Below are positions 53,352-62,388 of a stretch of 64,000 nucleotides of DNA, one piece after another. A program made the position numbers and the translations under genes. Positions within the stretch are counted from its first letter, which is position 1, and each line of letters begins with the position of its first letter. Source of the stretch: Phyllobacterium myrsinacearum (lineage in GTDB: Bacteria > Pseudomonadota > Alphaproteobacteria > Rhizobiales > Rhizobiaceae); assembly GCF_002980555.1 (NCBI RefSeq), contig NZ_PVBT01000002.1, forward strand, positions 186,001 to 250,000. The letters run 5' to 3'. The notes beneath the pieces were generated by a model. The model worked only from the letters and a program-made list of their open reading frames with translations, was not told the DNA's origin and did no database searches.

Positions 53352-54590
53352 TCACAGGCCGCTGTTTGCGGCGGCTGTCTTGAGCGCATCTTCCGGCTTG
53401 GCCTGGCCGAGCAGCGATTCCTGCACCGCCTGCTGCAGGGCGGTCGACAGCTCCTGATATTTCGGCGTCGTCGGGCGCGGATACATGACCGCAAGGCTCT
53501 GCTTGGCCGCCGCAATCAGTTCTTCCTGACCTTTTGAGACAGCCGGGTCCGCATAGGATGACGTCCAGATCGGCAGGCTCAGCTTGGCATACTGGTTCTG
53601 CGTCTGCTGCGAGGTCATGAAGGCAATATATTTCCACGCCTCATCGGGGTGCTTGCTGGTGGAGGTGATGCCAAGGCCCATCGAGCCGTTGACGGCGGAG
53701 ACAGTGCTCTTGCCGTCGATACCCGGAGCGGGAACAACGCCGGCCTTGCCGGCAACCTTGCTGTCCTTCGGATCATTGGCCATGTTGTACATGTAGGTCC
53801 AGTTGAGCGCGAAGGCAGCTTCGCCGTTCTGGAACACGCGGCGCACATCCTCTTCGAGGAATTCCTTGGAGTTGGGGTTGGTCAGGCCGGACTTGTAGCT
53901 GTCGACCATGTAGTTGAGCGCATCGAGGCCGCCGCCCGACTGGAAGACGGGCTTGCCGTCCTTGATGAAGCTGCCGCCATAGGCACTGACCAGCGTGGCG
54001 TAATCGCAGATCGCGGCTTCCGCCTGCGACCAGCTCCAGGCAATCGGCGTGGCCAGGAGGCCCTTGTCCTTGATGATTTTGGCCTGCTCGGCCAGTTCCG
54101 CCCAGGTCTTCGGCGGCGTCTTGATGCCGGCCTTTTCGAGGATTTCCTTGTTGTAGAACAGGTATTTTGTGTCAAGAATCCACGGCATGCCGTAGCGCTT
54201 GCCCTGATATTCGACCGTGGTCCATGCACCCGGCAGCACGCCGGTCTTCATGTCGCCGGTGATCTTGTCCGAGACGTCAAGCAGCACCTTGTTGGTGGCG
54301 TATTCCGCCGGCCAGATCACGTCGAACAGAACCACGTCGTAACCGCCGCCCGAACCCTGGGCCAGCACGGTCTTGTCATGCAGGCCTTCGTAGGGCACGA
54401 ATTCGAGATTGACGGTGACATCCGGATTGGCCTTGGTGAAGGCCTCGGTCATGGCGCGGACATCGGCTTCGCTATAGGCAGCCTGCGCCATGAAAAGCGC
54501 ATTGATCTTGGTCTCTGCATGGGCGGGAGAGGCAAGTGCGGCTCCCAGAAGTGTTGCGCCAAGCAGCGCGGTCTGGATGGATTTCAACAT
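53352..54590 (-). CDS. Sugar ABC periplasmic binding protein, family 1 (FrlO-like context)
   Basis: 412 residues. Signal peptide LKSIQTALLGATLLGAALASPAHA (cleavage near 25). SBP_bac_1 features: INALFMAQAAYSEADVRAMTEAFTKANPDVTVNLEFVPYEGLHDK, YGMPWILDTKYLFYNKEILEKAGI and NGSMGLGITSTSKHPDEAWKYIAFM. First gene of the leftward operon, divergent from the ROK repressor. Confidence 0.92.
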   Translation of the reverse strand: MLKSIQTALLGATLLGAALASPAHAETKINALFMAQAAYSEADVRAMTEAFTKANPDVTVNLEFVPYEGLHDKTVLAQGSGGGYDVVLFDVIWPAEYATNKVLLDVSDKITGDMKTGVLPGAWTTVEYQGKRYGMPWILDTKYLFYNKEILEKAGIKTPPKTWAELAEQAKIIKDKGLLATPIAWSWSQAEAAICDYATLVSAYGGSFIKDGKPVFQSGGGLDALNYMVDSYKSGLTNPNSKEFLEEDVRRVFQNGEAAFALNWTYMYNMANDPKDSKVAGKAGVVPAPGIDGKSTVSAVNGSMGLGITSTSKHPDEAWKYIAFMTSQQTQNQYAKLSLPIWTSSYADPAVSKGQEELIAAAKQSLAVMYPRPTTPKYQELSTALQQAVQESLLGQAKPEDALKTAAANSGL

Positions 54591-54779
54591 GGTACCTCCT
54601 ATTTGGCTCTTGTGGCCGGAACCTGTCCGTGACGAACCGGCGCCGGTTGATGGTCATTATGCGCGGGAGCTTTGTCGTTCAGGACCTGTCCGCGACGTGC
54701 CAACGTCCAGCCAGTGCTCACGTTCCCCCAAGACTCTTGCGGTCTTTTGTATTAAATCAATTGTCTTGACTTATTTCTT

Positions 54780-54793
54780 GATCAATATTGATC
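54780..54793. promoter_or_regulatory. 14-base perfect palindrome, candidate ROK operator
   Basis: GATCAATATTGATC, self-complementary, 20 bases before the ROK start in the divergent region. Nearby TTGACTTATTTCTTG includes a -35-like TTGACT at 54766-54771. NagC/Mlc-like ROK repressors bind AT-rich dyads, so autorepression and control of the sugar operon is expected. Confidence 0.5.
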
Positions 54794-54813
54794 TGGTGTC
54801 AAGAGGGGGCGGA

Positions 54814-56028
54814 ATGGACGCGAGAAAATCGATCCGGGCCAAGAGCGGAACCAATCTGGGTGGCGCAAGCGCGCATAACCGCCGCATCATGATCGATGCG
54901 CTGCGGATCAATGGCGCCTTGTCGCGCGCCGACCTTGCCCGTGCCACGGGGCTGACCCCGCAGACCGTGTCCAACATCATCGAGGAACTGGCCCGCGACG
55001 GGCTTGTGCAGTCGCAGGCCAGTGTCCGCAAAGGGCGGGGCCAGCCCGCCACGCCCTATCATCTCGTGCCCGATGGCGCTTTTGCCATCGGCCTGCAGAT
55101 CGACCGGCATGTCACGCGCACCGTCATCGTCAACCTGGTTGGCGACGTGCTGGTGCAGACGGAATCCAAGCTGCCCTCCGGCGGTCCTGCGGAAGGGGTT
55201 CTTGTCATTCTCGATATCGTTGGGAAGGCCTGCGAAACGCTGATGGCGCAGTTCCCGCATGCGGCGGGCAAGCTTGTCGGTCTTGGCCTTGCCATGCCCG
55301 GCCCCTTCGGCATCAATGAACTTTATGACGATCCGTGGATGATGACGGCCTGGCAGAACTTTCCGCTGGCCGAACGGATCGCGGAGGGCACCGGCCTCGA
55401 AGTTGCGCTACAGAACGATGCCTCGGCGGCCGCAACGGCGGAAAGGCTGCTGGGCGCTGCCCACGGCCTTGACCACGTCGTGTGCATTTATCTCGGCTAT
55501 GGCCTTGGCGCCGGACTGATCCTCAATGGCGAGATCTACGGCGGCGCCTATTCCAATGCCGGTGAGATCGGCATGATGCTGGCGCTGGCTCCCGGCGACG
55601 ATGCGAATGTCGAGCCGCTGGAGCACTACACATCCATGGCCTCCCTGTGCAACGTGCTGGGTATCGACCCCTCCGATCCCCGGCTCTTTGCCCTCGTCAC
55701 CGATGCGGTGGCCGATGGCGGCCCGGCGGTGGAGCGCTGGATCAACAATGCGGCGGACCGCTTGCGCCGGACTGTGCAGATGCTGGAATCGATCTTCGAT
55801 CCGCAGACCACCATTCTGTGCGGCGGTGCACCGCAAGCACTGATTGACCGGCTGATAGAGCGGATGGGACCGCTGATGCCGTCGATAGCGGACCGGGCCC
55901 AGCGTTACCCTGAGCCCCGCCTTCAGGCAGGGCTCGCTGATCCTTGGTCGGTCGCCTTGGGAGCGGCAGCGGAACCGATTGCACGGGCCTTTGACCCGCG
56001 CTTCTCGGCAATTCTGAAAACGCCCTGA
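54814..56028 (+). CDS. ROK-family repressor (NagC/XylR-like)
   Basis: 404 residues. N-terminal winged HTH (NRRIMIDALRINGALSRADLARATGLTPQTVSNIIEELARDGLV). C-terminal ROK kinase-like sensor: VGLGLAMPGPFG, ALQNDASAAATAERLLG, LGYGLGAGLILNGEIYGGAYSNAGEIG. The CxCGxxGCxE zinc motif typical of ROK proteins is absent after NAGEIG. ATG 54814 follows AGAGGGGG. Divergent from the binding-protein gene. Confidence 0.9.
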   Translation: MDARKSIRAKSGTNLGGASAHNRRIMIDALRINGALSRADLARATGLTPQTVSNIIEELARDGLVQSQASVRKGRGQPATPYHLVPDGAFAIGLQIDRHVTRTVIVNLVGDVLVQTESKLPSGGPAEGVLVILDIVGKACETLMAQFPHAAGKLVGLGLAMPGPFGINELYDDPWMMTAWQNFPLAERIAEGTGLEVALQNDASAAATAERLLGAAHGLDHVVCIYLGYGLGAGLILNGEIYGGAYSNAGEIGMMLALAPGDDANVEPLEHYTSMASLCNVLGIDPSDPRLFALVTDAVADGGPAVERWINNAADRLRRTVQMLESIFDPQTTILCGGAPQALIDRLIERMGPLMPSIADRAQRYPEPRLQAGLADPWSVALGAAAEPIARAFDPRFSAILKTP

Positions 56029-57357
56029 TCAGGCTGCTTTCTTGATGGCGTCGCCCAGCATGGAGACGATGGTGTCGATCTGCTCTTTCTCGATGATCAA
56101 GGGCGGAGAAAGAGCAACAATGTCACCGGTGACACGCACCAGCAGGCCGTTTTTGAAGCAGTCGGTGAAGACATCGTAGCCGCGCGCACCCACAGCGTCT
56201 GGACGCGATGCCAGTTCGATGCCGGCAACAAGGCCGATGGTGCGGATGTCGACAATGCCGGGCAGGCCCTTGAGGCTGTGGATCGCGTCCTGCCAATGGT
56301 CGGCCATGGCGGCAGCGCGGGTCAGGAGCCCTTCCTCCTGATAGACTTCCAGCGTGGCCAGACCGGCGGCACAGGCGACGGGATGCCCGGAATAGGTATA
56401 GCCGTGGAAAAGCTCGATCTGGCTCTCGGGGCCGTGCATCAGTGCGCCGTAGATGGTCTCGCTGGCAAACACGGCGCCCATGGGCACCGCCCCGTTGGTC
56501 AGGCCCTTGGCCGTGGTGACGAGATCGGGCACCACGCCAAAGTAATCGACGGCAAAGGGGGTGCCGAGGCGGCCGAAGCCGGTAATGACTTCATCGAAAA
56601 TCAGCAGGATGCCATGTTTCTGGCTGAGGGCGCGCAAACGCTCGAGATAGCCCTTCGGCGGCAGAAGAACGCCGGTCGACCCGGCAACCGGTTCGACGAT
56701 GACGGCGGCAATGGTTTCCGCGCCATGCAGCGCGACCAGCCGTTCCAGATCGTCGGCCAGATCGGCACCGTGTTCAGGCAGCCCTTTGACGAAGGAATTG
56801 CGGACGGGATCGTGCGTGTGGCGGATATGGTCGGTGCCCGGCAGGAGCGGGAAGACGCGGCGGTTGTTGACAAGGCCGCCGACGGAAATGCCGCCGAAGC
56901 CGACGCCGTGATAGCCGCGCTCGCGGCCGATGACCCGGGTGCGCGTGCCCTGTCCGATGGCGCGCTGATAGGCGATGGCGATCTTCAACGCAGTGTCGAC
57001 GGATTCCGAGCCGGAGCCGGTGAAGAACACCTTTGTCAGGCCGGCCTTCTTGCCGCCCGGTGCGTGCGCCGCTAGTTTTTCGGCAAAGTCGAAGGCCAGG
57101 GGATGACCCATCTGGAAGGACGGCGCATAATCCATGGTGATCAACTGGCGCGCCACGGCATCGGCGATCTTTTCGCGCCCGTGCCCGGCATTGACGCACC
57201 AGAGGCCCGCCGTGCCGTCGAGCACCTGTCCGCCATCGACGTCGGTGTAGTACATGCCCTTGGCGGAGGCGAGCAGGCGCGGCGCTGCCTTGAACTGCCG
57301 GTTCGCCGTGAATGGCATCCAATAGTTTTCGAGTGATGGGGTATTGCTCATGAGCAT
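56029..57357 (-). CDS. Class III omega-amino-acid:pyruvate aminotransferase
   Basis: 442 residues. YWMPFTANRQFKAAPRLL, the cofactor-phosphate turn FFTGSGSESVDTALKIA, FDEVITGFGRLG with PLP aspartate, and TTAKGLTNGAVPMGA with the Schiff-base lysine. FHGYTYSGHPVACAAGL is typical of beta-alanine or omega-amine:pyruvate transaminases. ATG 57357 has AGGAG seven bases upstream. It diverges from an XRE-cupin regulator like PuuR, which supports a polyamine or beta-alanine substrate. Its stop abuts the ROK stop (TGATCA). Confidence 0.88.
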   Translation of the reverse strand: MLMSNTPSLENYWMPFTANRQFKAAPRLLASAKGMYYTDVDGGQVLDGTAGLWCVNAGHGREKIADAVARQLITMDYAPSFQMGHPLAFDFAEKLAAHAPGGKKAGLTKVFFTGSGSESVDTALKIAIAYQRAIGQGTRTRVIGRERGYHGVGFGGISVGGLVNNRRVFPLLPGTDHIRHTHDPVRNSFVKGLPEHGADLADDLERLVALHGAETIAAVIVEPVAGSTGVLLPPKGYLERLRALSQKHGILLIFDEVITGFGRLGTPFAVDYFGVVPDLVTTAKGLTNGAVPMGAVFASETIYGALMHGPESQIELFHGYTYSGHPVACAAGLATLEVYQEEGLLTRAAAMADHWQDAIHSLKGLPGIVDIRTIGLVAGIELASRPDAVGARGYDVFTDCFKNGLLVRVTGDIVALSPPLIIEKEQIDTIVSMLGDAIKKAA

Positions 57358-57433
57358 ACGGGTTTCTCCTCTTCTTATCACAGGGAGCCATGCTTTCTAT
57401 TGACCAACAAGTCCTTTTCTGCGTTGACGTAAG

Positions 57434-57459
57434 ATATTGATTTTACTTATATTGATTTT
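57434..57459. promoter_or_regulatory. Direct repeat ATATTGATTTT x2
   Basis: Identical 11-base units at 57434-57444 and 57449-57459, period 15 bases, in the divergent region between aminotransferase and XRE-cupin genes. Likely operator half-sites or tandem promoter elements. A TATATCGAACATATAG stretch follows at 57471-57486. Confidence 0.45.
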
Positions 57460-57506
57460 CATAAATTCATTATATCGAACATATAGAACAGCCAAAGGAG
57501 CATCCG

Positions 57507-58055
57507 GTGCAAATAGATCTGGGCGGGCGTCTGCGTTTCCTGCGGCAAAGGCACAACCTGTCGCAGCGCGAACTGGCCAAGCGGGCGGGTGTGACCAACT
57601 CCACCATCTCGCTGATCGAGTCCAACCAGACCAATCCGTCCGTCGGTGCGCTCAAGCGCATTCTCGATGGCATTCCCATCGGCCTGTCTGAATTTTTCGC
57701 CCTTGAACCGGACCGCAAGCAGAAGGTGTTCTACGAGGCAGGCGAGCTGGTCGAAATCGGCAAGGGCAACATCTCCTATCTGCAAATCGGCGAGAACCTG
57801 TTCGGCCGTGCCCTGCAGATCCTGAAAGAGCGCTATGAACCCGGCGGCGATACCGGCCGTATCATGCTCGTGCACGAGGGGGAGGAGGGCGGCGTCGTCA
57901 TCAGCGGCCGGATTGAAGTCACCGTCGATGACCAGCGGCGCATTCTCGGTCCGGGCGACGCCTATTATTTTGAAAGCCGCCAGCCGCACCGCTTCCGCTG
58001 TGTCGGCCCCAATCCCTGCGAAGTCGTCAGCGCCTGCACGCCGCCGACATTCTGA
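57507..58055 (+). CDS. XRE-cupin transcriptional regulator (PuuR-like)
   Basis: 182 residues. The HTH_3 is RLRFLRQRHNLSQRELAKRAGVTNSTISLIESNQTNPSVGALKRIL (8-53). The C-terminal cupin is MLVHEGEEGGVVISGRIEVTVDDQRRILGPGDAYYFESRQPHRFRCVG. PuuR-like proteins repress amine catabolism and are released by putrescine or related ligands. GTG start with AAAGGAG upstream. Confidence 0.9.
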   Translation: MQIDLGGRLRFLRQRHNLSQRELAKRAGVTNSTISLIESNQTNPSVGALKRILDGIPIGLSEFFALEPDRKQKVFYEAGELVEIGKGNISYLQIGENLFGRALQILKERYEPGGDTGRIMLVHEGEEGGVVISGRIEVTVDDQRRILGPGDAYYFESRQPHRFRCVGPNPCEVVSACTPPTF

Positions 58056-58643
58056 TCAGCGCAGGGAGGAAAACCAGGCGATCAGCTCGGCACTGTTGCG
58101 CAGCCCGAACGCGCGCATGATGCGGGCGCGATGCGCCTCGATGGTGCGTTTGGACAGGCCTATTTCCTGGGCGATCTGCGCATTGGTCTTGCCCTGCGAG
58201 ACCAGCGTCAGCACCTGCTTCTGCCTGTCTGAAATGAGGTTGGCATTGCCAGCCACCGTCCGGTTCATGGGCTCGAAACAATAGAGCGCCTCGGCAAAGG
58301 GATCGGCGTGGTTGCCGCTACGCCCGCGCACCCGGCACCAGAAGCTGGCGCCGTCGCGCCGCCGCATCACCCGCTCGTCGTAATAGACGCGGCCGCCGGC
58401 GAAATTTGTTCGCCACATTTCTCCGGTACGAACGAAATCGGTGATCTTGGGATAGAGGCGGCTAAAACTCTGGTCGATCAGTTCGCCGCGTTCATAGCCG
58501 AAGGTCTCGGCGAATTCGAAATTGCAATCGCGTATGATACGGTGTGTCGCATAGACCATCGGCACGGGCATGTCGGTCAGTACGAAGCGTTTTGCGCTTC
58601 CTGCAACGGCAATGTCGGAGATAGGAAACTCGGCTGTGGTCAT
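58056..58643 (-). CDS. PAS-LuxR (GerE) DNA-binding regulator
   Basis: 195 residues. N-terminal PAS-like sensor (residues ~20-125: VYATHRIIRDCNFEFAETFGYERGELI ... DGASFWCRVRGR) and C-terminal LuxR HTH (ISDRQKQVLTLVSQGKTNAQIAQEIGLSKRTIEAHRARIMRAFGL). No receiver domain. Divergent from the CoA-transferase genes and so may sense their pathway. Confidence 0.9.
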   Translation of the reverse strand: MTTAEFPISDIAVAGSAKRFVLTDMPVPMVYATHRIIRDCNFEFAETFGYERGELIDQSFSRLYPKITDFVRTGEMWRTNFAGGRVYYDERVMRRRDGASFWCRVRGRSGNHADPFAEALYCFEPMNRTVAGNANLISDRQKQVLTLVSQGKTNAQIAQEIGLSKRTIEAHRARIMRAFGLRNSAELIAWFSSLR

Positions 58644-58646
58644 GCA

Positions 58647-58656
58647 GTATTAATAC
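58647..58656. promoter_or_regulatory. Palindrome GTATTAATAC in the LuxR/CoA-transferase divergent region
   Basis: Perfect ten-base dyad directly upstream of the PAS-LuxR start codon. Position fits an autoregulatory operator; short enough to arise by chance. Confidence 0.3.
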
Positions 58657-58749
58657 GACTACCAGTGCCATCAAGACAAGCCATACCGTTGCGGCAACGG
58701 CAGCGTTCAGACCCTGCCGCAGAGGATGCAGAACAATGGGAGAGTGTTC

Positions 58750-59472
58750 TTGAAAAAAGTTCGATCAAATGTAAGCGATGCGCTGGACGGCGTGCTGTTT
58801 GACGGCATGACGATCATGGCGGGAGGCTTTGGCCTGTGCGGCATTCCGGAAGCCCTGATCTATGCGATCCGCGATTCCGGCGTGAAGGATCTGACAGTCA
58901 TTTCCAACAATGCGGGCGTTGATGGCATCGGTCTTGGCGTGCTCCTGGAAACCAAGCAGATCCGCAAGATGATCTCGTCCTATGTCGGCGAAAACAAGCT
59001 GTTCGCCCAGCAATATCTCTCGGGCGAACTGGAGCTGGAATTCAATCCGCAGGGCACGCTGGCCGAGCGCATCCGCGCCGGTGGCGCCGGTATTCCGGCA
59101 TTCTTCACCAAGACAGGCGTTGGAACCATCATTGCCGATGGCAAGGATGTACGCGAGTTCGATGGCGAGTCCTATGTCATGGAACGCGGCCTGTTTGCCG
59201 ATCTGTCCATCGTTCATGCCTTCAAGGGCGATACTGAAGGCAATCTTGTCTACCGCAAGACGGCACGCAATTTCAATCCGATCATGGCGACAGCCGCCAA
59301 GGTGACGATCGCCGAAGTGGAAAACCTGGTCGATGCCGGCAAGATCGACGGCGACCATGTCCATACGCCGGGCATTTTCGTCAAGCGCATCGTGCATGTG
59401 CCGAACCCCGTCAAACATATCGAGCAACGGACGACACGTCCGCGTCTTGTCGCTGCAAGCGAGGTGAACTGA
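58750..59472 (+). CDS. 3-oxoacid CoA-transferase subunit A
   Basis: 240 residues. [35 protein letters not shown] is the SCOT-A start with the GGFG.CG motif; later [23 protein letters not shown] and [13 protein letters not shown]. Moves CoA from succinyl-CoA to 3-oxoacids such as acetoacetate. TTG 58750 is chosen with GGGAG seven bases upstream and because homologues begin MKK; ATG 58726 is the alternative. Confidence 0.9.
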   Translation: MKKVRSNVSDALDGVLFDGMTIMAGGFGLCGIPEALIYAIRDSGVKDLTVISNNAGVDGIGLGVLLETKQIRKMISSYVGENKLFAQQYLSGELELEFNPQGTLAERIRAGGAGIPAFFTKTGVGTIIADGKDVREFDGESYVMERGLFADLSIVHAFKGDTEGNLVYRKTARNFNPIMATAAKVTIAEVENLVDAGKIDGDHVHTPGIFVKRIVHVPNPVKHIEQRTTRPRLVAASEVN

Positions 59473-59473
59473 G

Positions 59474-60115
59474 ATGGCCTGGACACGTGATCAGATGGCC
59501 GAACGGGCCGCGAAGGAACTGCAGGACGGTTTTTATGTCAATCTCGGCATCGGCATTCCAACCCTTGTCGCCAACTACATCCCGACCGGCATGAGCGTTC
59601 AACTGCAGAGCGAGAACGGCATGCTCGGCATGGGGCCATTCCCCTACGAGGGCGAGGAAGATGCCGACCTCATCAATGCCGGCAAGCAGACCATCACCGA
59701 ACTGCCGACAACCAGCTATTTCTCCGGTGCCGACAGTTTCGGCATGATCCGCGGCGGACACATCGACCTGTCGATCCTTGGTGCCATGCAGGTGGCGCGC
59801 AATGGCGATCTGGCCAACTGGATGGTTCCGGGCAAGATGGTCAAGGGCATGGGCGGCGCCATGGACCTGGTGGCCGGTGTCAAGAAGGTCGTGGTCGTCA
59901 TGGAACATGAGGCCAAGGGCGAAGCCAAGCTTCTGGAAGCGTGCACGCTTCCGCTCACGGGACAGCGCGTCACCGATCTCGTCATCACCGATCTTGGTGT
60001 TTTCACCCTTGAACGGCGCGGCGAGCCGAAAATGACTCTCATCGAGATTGCGCCTGGCGTCACCGTGGACGAAATCAAGGCAAAGACACAGGCGGCATTC
60101 GACGTCGCCCTGTAA
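59474..60115 (+). CDS. 3-oxoacid CoA-transferase subunit B
   Basis: 213 residues. The catalytic glutamate is E47 in [26 protein letters not shown] and [19 protein letters not shown] are also conserved. It begins one base after subunit A ends, forming the A2B2 enzyme. A GC-rich terminator follows. Confidence 0.93.
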   Translation: MAWTRDQMAERAAKELQDGFYVNLGIGIPTLVANYIPTGMSVQLQSENGMLGMGPFPYEGEEDADLINAGKQTITELPTTSYFSGADSFGMIRGGHIDLSILGAMQVARNGDLANWMVPGKMVKGMGGAMDLVAGVKKVVVVMEHEAKGEAKLLEACTLPLTGQRVTDLVITDLGVFTLERRGEPKMTLIEIAPGVTVDEIKAKTQAAFDVAL

Positions 60116-60142
60116 AGGCGGCCGATCTTCGGTGCGATATGC

Positions 60143-60182
60143 GAGCCGGCAGGGCATCAGCCTTTGCCGGCTCTTTTCTTTC
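60143..60182 (+). terminator. Terminator of the CoA-transferase operon
   Basis: GAGCCGGCA (60143-60151) pairs with TGCCGGCTC (60165-60173), followed by TTTTCTTT. Confidence 0.88.
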
Positions 60183-60410
60183 CTGGCGGGCGTTAACGCC
60201 ATTTTATCTCGATTCCATCGGCATTTGGTCTGCAATGCTGCCGCAATCTCGTCCTGCGATGATCGAAACCAGGATAGAATGACGGCCGTTGCCCCGGCGC
60301 GCGGTCGATAGTAAAAAGGTTCATCGCATTGAAGTCGGTTTTTTATGCGCTTATGTCACCCCGAGCGCTTAGGCGCATTGTGCAACCCATCAAGCGAATG
60401 GCGTAACGGC

Positions 60411-61670
60411 GTGGACTCCTCAAGCAATCAACCTGATCTGAGCAAGACTCTGGCGTCCATTGTCGACAACAAAAGCCGGCGCAATATCGTTCGCAGGCAT
60501 CCCATTCTGTTTGGCGGCGGATTTCTCATCATCCTGGCTTTGCTGGGCCTGAGCTGGTTTTCACGCGGAACACACTATGAATATACCCAGAAGCCGCTGA
60601 CGAAGGGCACCCTGTCCATCACCGTGTCGGCGACCGGTACCGTTCAGCCCACGGAACAGGTGGATGTATCAAGCGAGCTTTCCGGCACCGTGCGCACCGT
60701 TCTGGTCGACTACAACAGTTTCGTCGCCAAGGGCGACGTGCTGGCAACGCTGGATATCGACACGATCAAGACCAACATCGAGAGCTCGAAGTCAAAACTT
60801 CTGGCGTCGCGTGCGCGGGTCGTGCAGTCGCAGGCAACGCTTGAGGCCAAGAAGAACGCGTTCGAGCGCATGACCTCGCTGCAGGACAGCAAGGTTTCAT
60901 CGGTGCGCGAGCTGGATGTGGCCAAGTCGGAATATGACTCTGCAGTTGCGGCGCTCGATGTCGCCAATGCCGAGGTGGCGGTTTCGGAAGCGGACCTGCA
61001 GGTCAACGAGACCTCCCTGCGCAAATCCAAGATCGTTTCGCCGATTGACGGTGTCGTGCTCAGCCGCTCGGTCGATCCGGGGGCAACGGTGGCGGCCGCC
61101 TTCCAGGCGCCCGTTCTGTTCAAGCTTGCCGGCAACCTGAAGAAGATGCAGCTTCAGGTCAATGTCGATGAAGCCGATGTTGGTCTGGTCAAGCCGCAGC
61201 AGGACGCGACCTTCAACGTCGATGCCTATCCGGACCGGACATTTCCGGCGAAGATCGTCAATATCCGCTTCCAGCCGGAAACCGTGTCGAACGTCGTAAC
61301 CTACAAGGCGATGCTGGCCGTGGAGAATGACGATCTGGCCTTGCGTCCGGGCATGACGGCGACGGCCTATGTCAAGGTCAGGGAGGTCAAGGATGCCCTG
61401 CTGGTGCCGAATGCCGCCCTGCGCTTCACGCCGCCCAACGAGCCGGCGAAAACCGAGGCGGCCGTCAGTCCAGAGCAGACGGCAAGCACGCCCGATACGG
61501 CGAAGAAGGAAGCCGGCGTGCAGCGGTCGGTCTGGGTGCTGCGTGCCGGCAAGCCGGAAAAAATCGAGGTACGGGCGGGGTCGACGGATGGGCGCAACAC
61601 GATTGTTCTGTCCGGCGGCGTCAAGGAAGGCGATCAGGTCATCGTGGCAGCGAGCACGCCGCCCAAATGA
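60411..61670 (+). CDS. MacA-like periplasmic adaptor of an ABC exporter
   Basis: 419 residues. N-terminal cytoplasmic stretch, one membrane helix (HPILFGGGFLIILALLGLSWF), then the MFP pattern: SATGTVQPTEQVDVSSELSGTV, VAKGDVLATLDID, a long coiled hairpin (residues ~105-200) and KIVSPIDGVVLSRSVDPGATV. The start is uncertain: GTG 60411 precedes the helix directly, while ATG 60345 adds 22 residues. First gene of a MacAB-type three-gene set. Confidence 0.88.
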   Translation: MDSSSNQPDLSKTLASIVDNKSRRNIVRRHPILFGGGFLIILALLGLSWFSRGTHYEYTQKPLTKGTLSITVSATGTVQPTEQVDVSSELSGTVRTVLVDYNSFVAKGDVLATLDIDTIKTNIESSKSKLLASRARVVQSQATLEAKKNAFERMTSLQDSKVSSVRELDVAKSEYDSAVAALDVANAEVAVSEADLQVNETSLRKSKIVSPIDGVVLSRSVDPGATVAAAFQAPVLFKLAGNLKKMQLQVNVDEADVGLVKPQQDATFNVDAYPDRTFPAKIVNIRFQPETVSNVVTYKAMLAVENDDLALRPGMTATAYVKVREVKDALLVPNAALRFTPPNEPAKTEAAVSPEQTASTPDTAKKEAGVQRSVWVLRAGKPEKIEVRAGSTDGRNTIVLSGGVKEGDQVIVAASTPPK

Positions 61671-62386
61671 CCATCCAGTCCGTGCAAAAGACCGTGCCGC
61701 TGATCGAATTCCGCCGGATTACCAAGAGTTACGGTGCGGGCGAGGCGGCAGTCCACGCGCTGGCCGGGGTGGACTTCGCCATCGAACGGGGGGATTTCGT
61801 GGCCATCATGGGGCCTTCCGGTTCCGGCAAGTCGACGGCGATGAACCTCATCGGCTGTCTCGACCGGCCGAGCACGGGGCAGTATCTGTTCGGCGGCACC
61901 GGCATCGACCAGCTCGACCGGCATCAGCAGACGACGCTGCGGCGCGAATTGCTGGGCTTTGTCTTCCAGGGGTTCAATCTGCTGCGGCGCACATCCGCCG
62001 TGGAGAATGTCGAGCTGCCCCTCATCTATCGCGGCATGGGCGGTGCGGAACGGCGAAAGCGGGCGCTGGAGGCGTTGCGGCAGGTGGGGCTGGCCAGCCG
62101 CGCCAATCACGTCCCTTCGGAATTGTCGGGCGGCCAGCAGCAGCGCGTGGCGATTGCCCGCGCCATCGTCACCAACCCGCAGGTGCTGCTTGCCGACGAG
62201 CCGACCGGCAATCTCGATACCAAGACCAGCGTCGAGATCATGGAGCTGATCTCCGGCTTTAACCGCGACAACGGCATTACCGTGATCATGGTCACGCACG
62301 AGCCGGATATTGCCGCCTATGCCAAGCGCATCATCCGCTTTGTCGATGGCCACATCCAGAGCGACGAACGCAGACAGGATATATAA
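61667..62386 (+). CDS. ABC exporter ATP-binding protein, MacB/LolD type
   Basis: 239 residues. Walker A GPSGSGKST at 49-57, signature LSGGQQQRVAIARAI, Walker B LLADEPTGNLD, H-loop MVTHEPDIA. Unlike E. coli MacB the ATPase is not fused to the permease. ATGA overlap with the adaptor gene. Confidence 0.93.
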   Translation: MTIQSVQKTVPLIEFRRITKSYGAGEAAVHALAGVDFAIERGDFVAIMGPSGSGKSTAMNLIGCLDRPSTGQYLFGGTGIDQLDRHQQTTLRRELLGFVFQGFNLLRRTSAVENVELPLIYRGMGGAERRKRALEALRQVGLASRANHVPSELSGGQQQRVAIARAIVTNPQVLLADEPTGNLDTKTSVEIMELISGFNRDNGITVIMVTHEPDIAAYAKRIIRFVDGHIQSDERRQDI

Positions 62387-62388
62387 CC

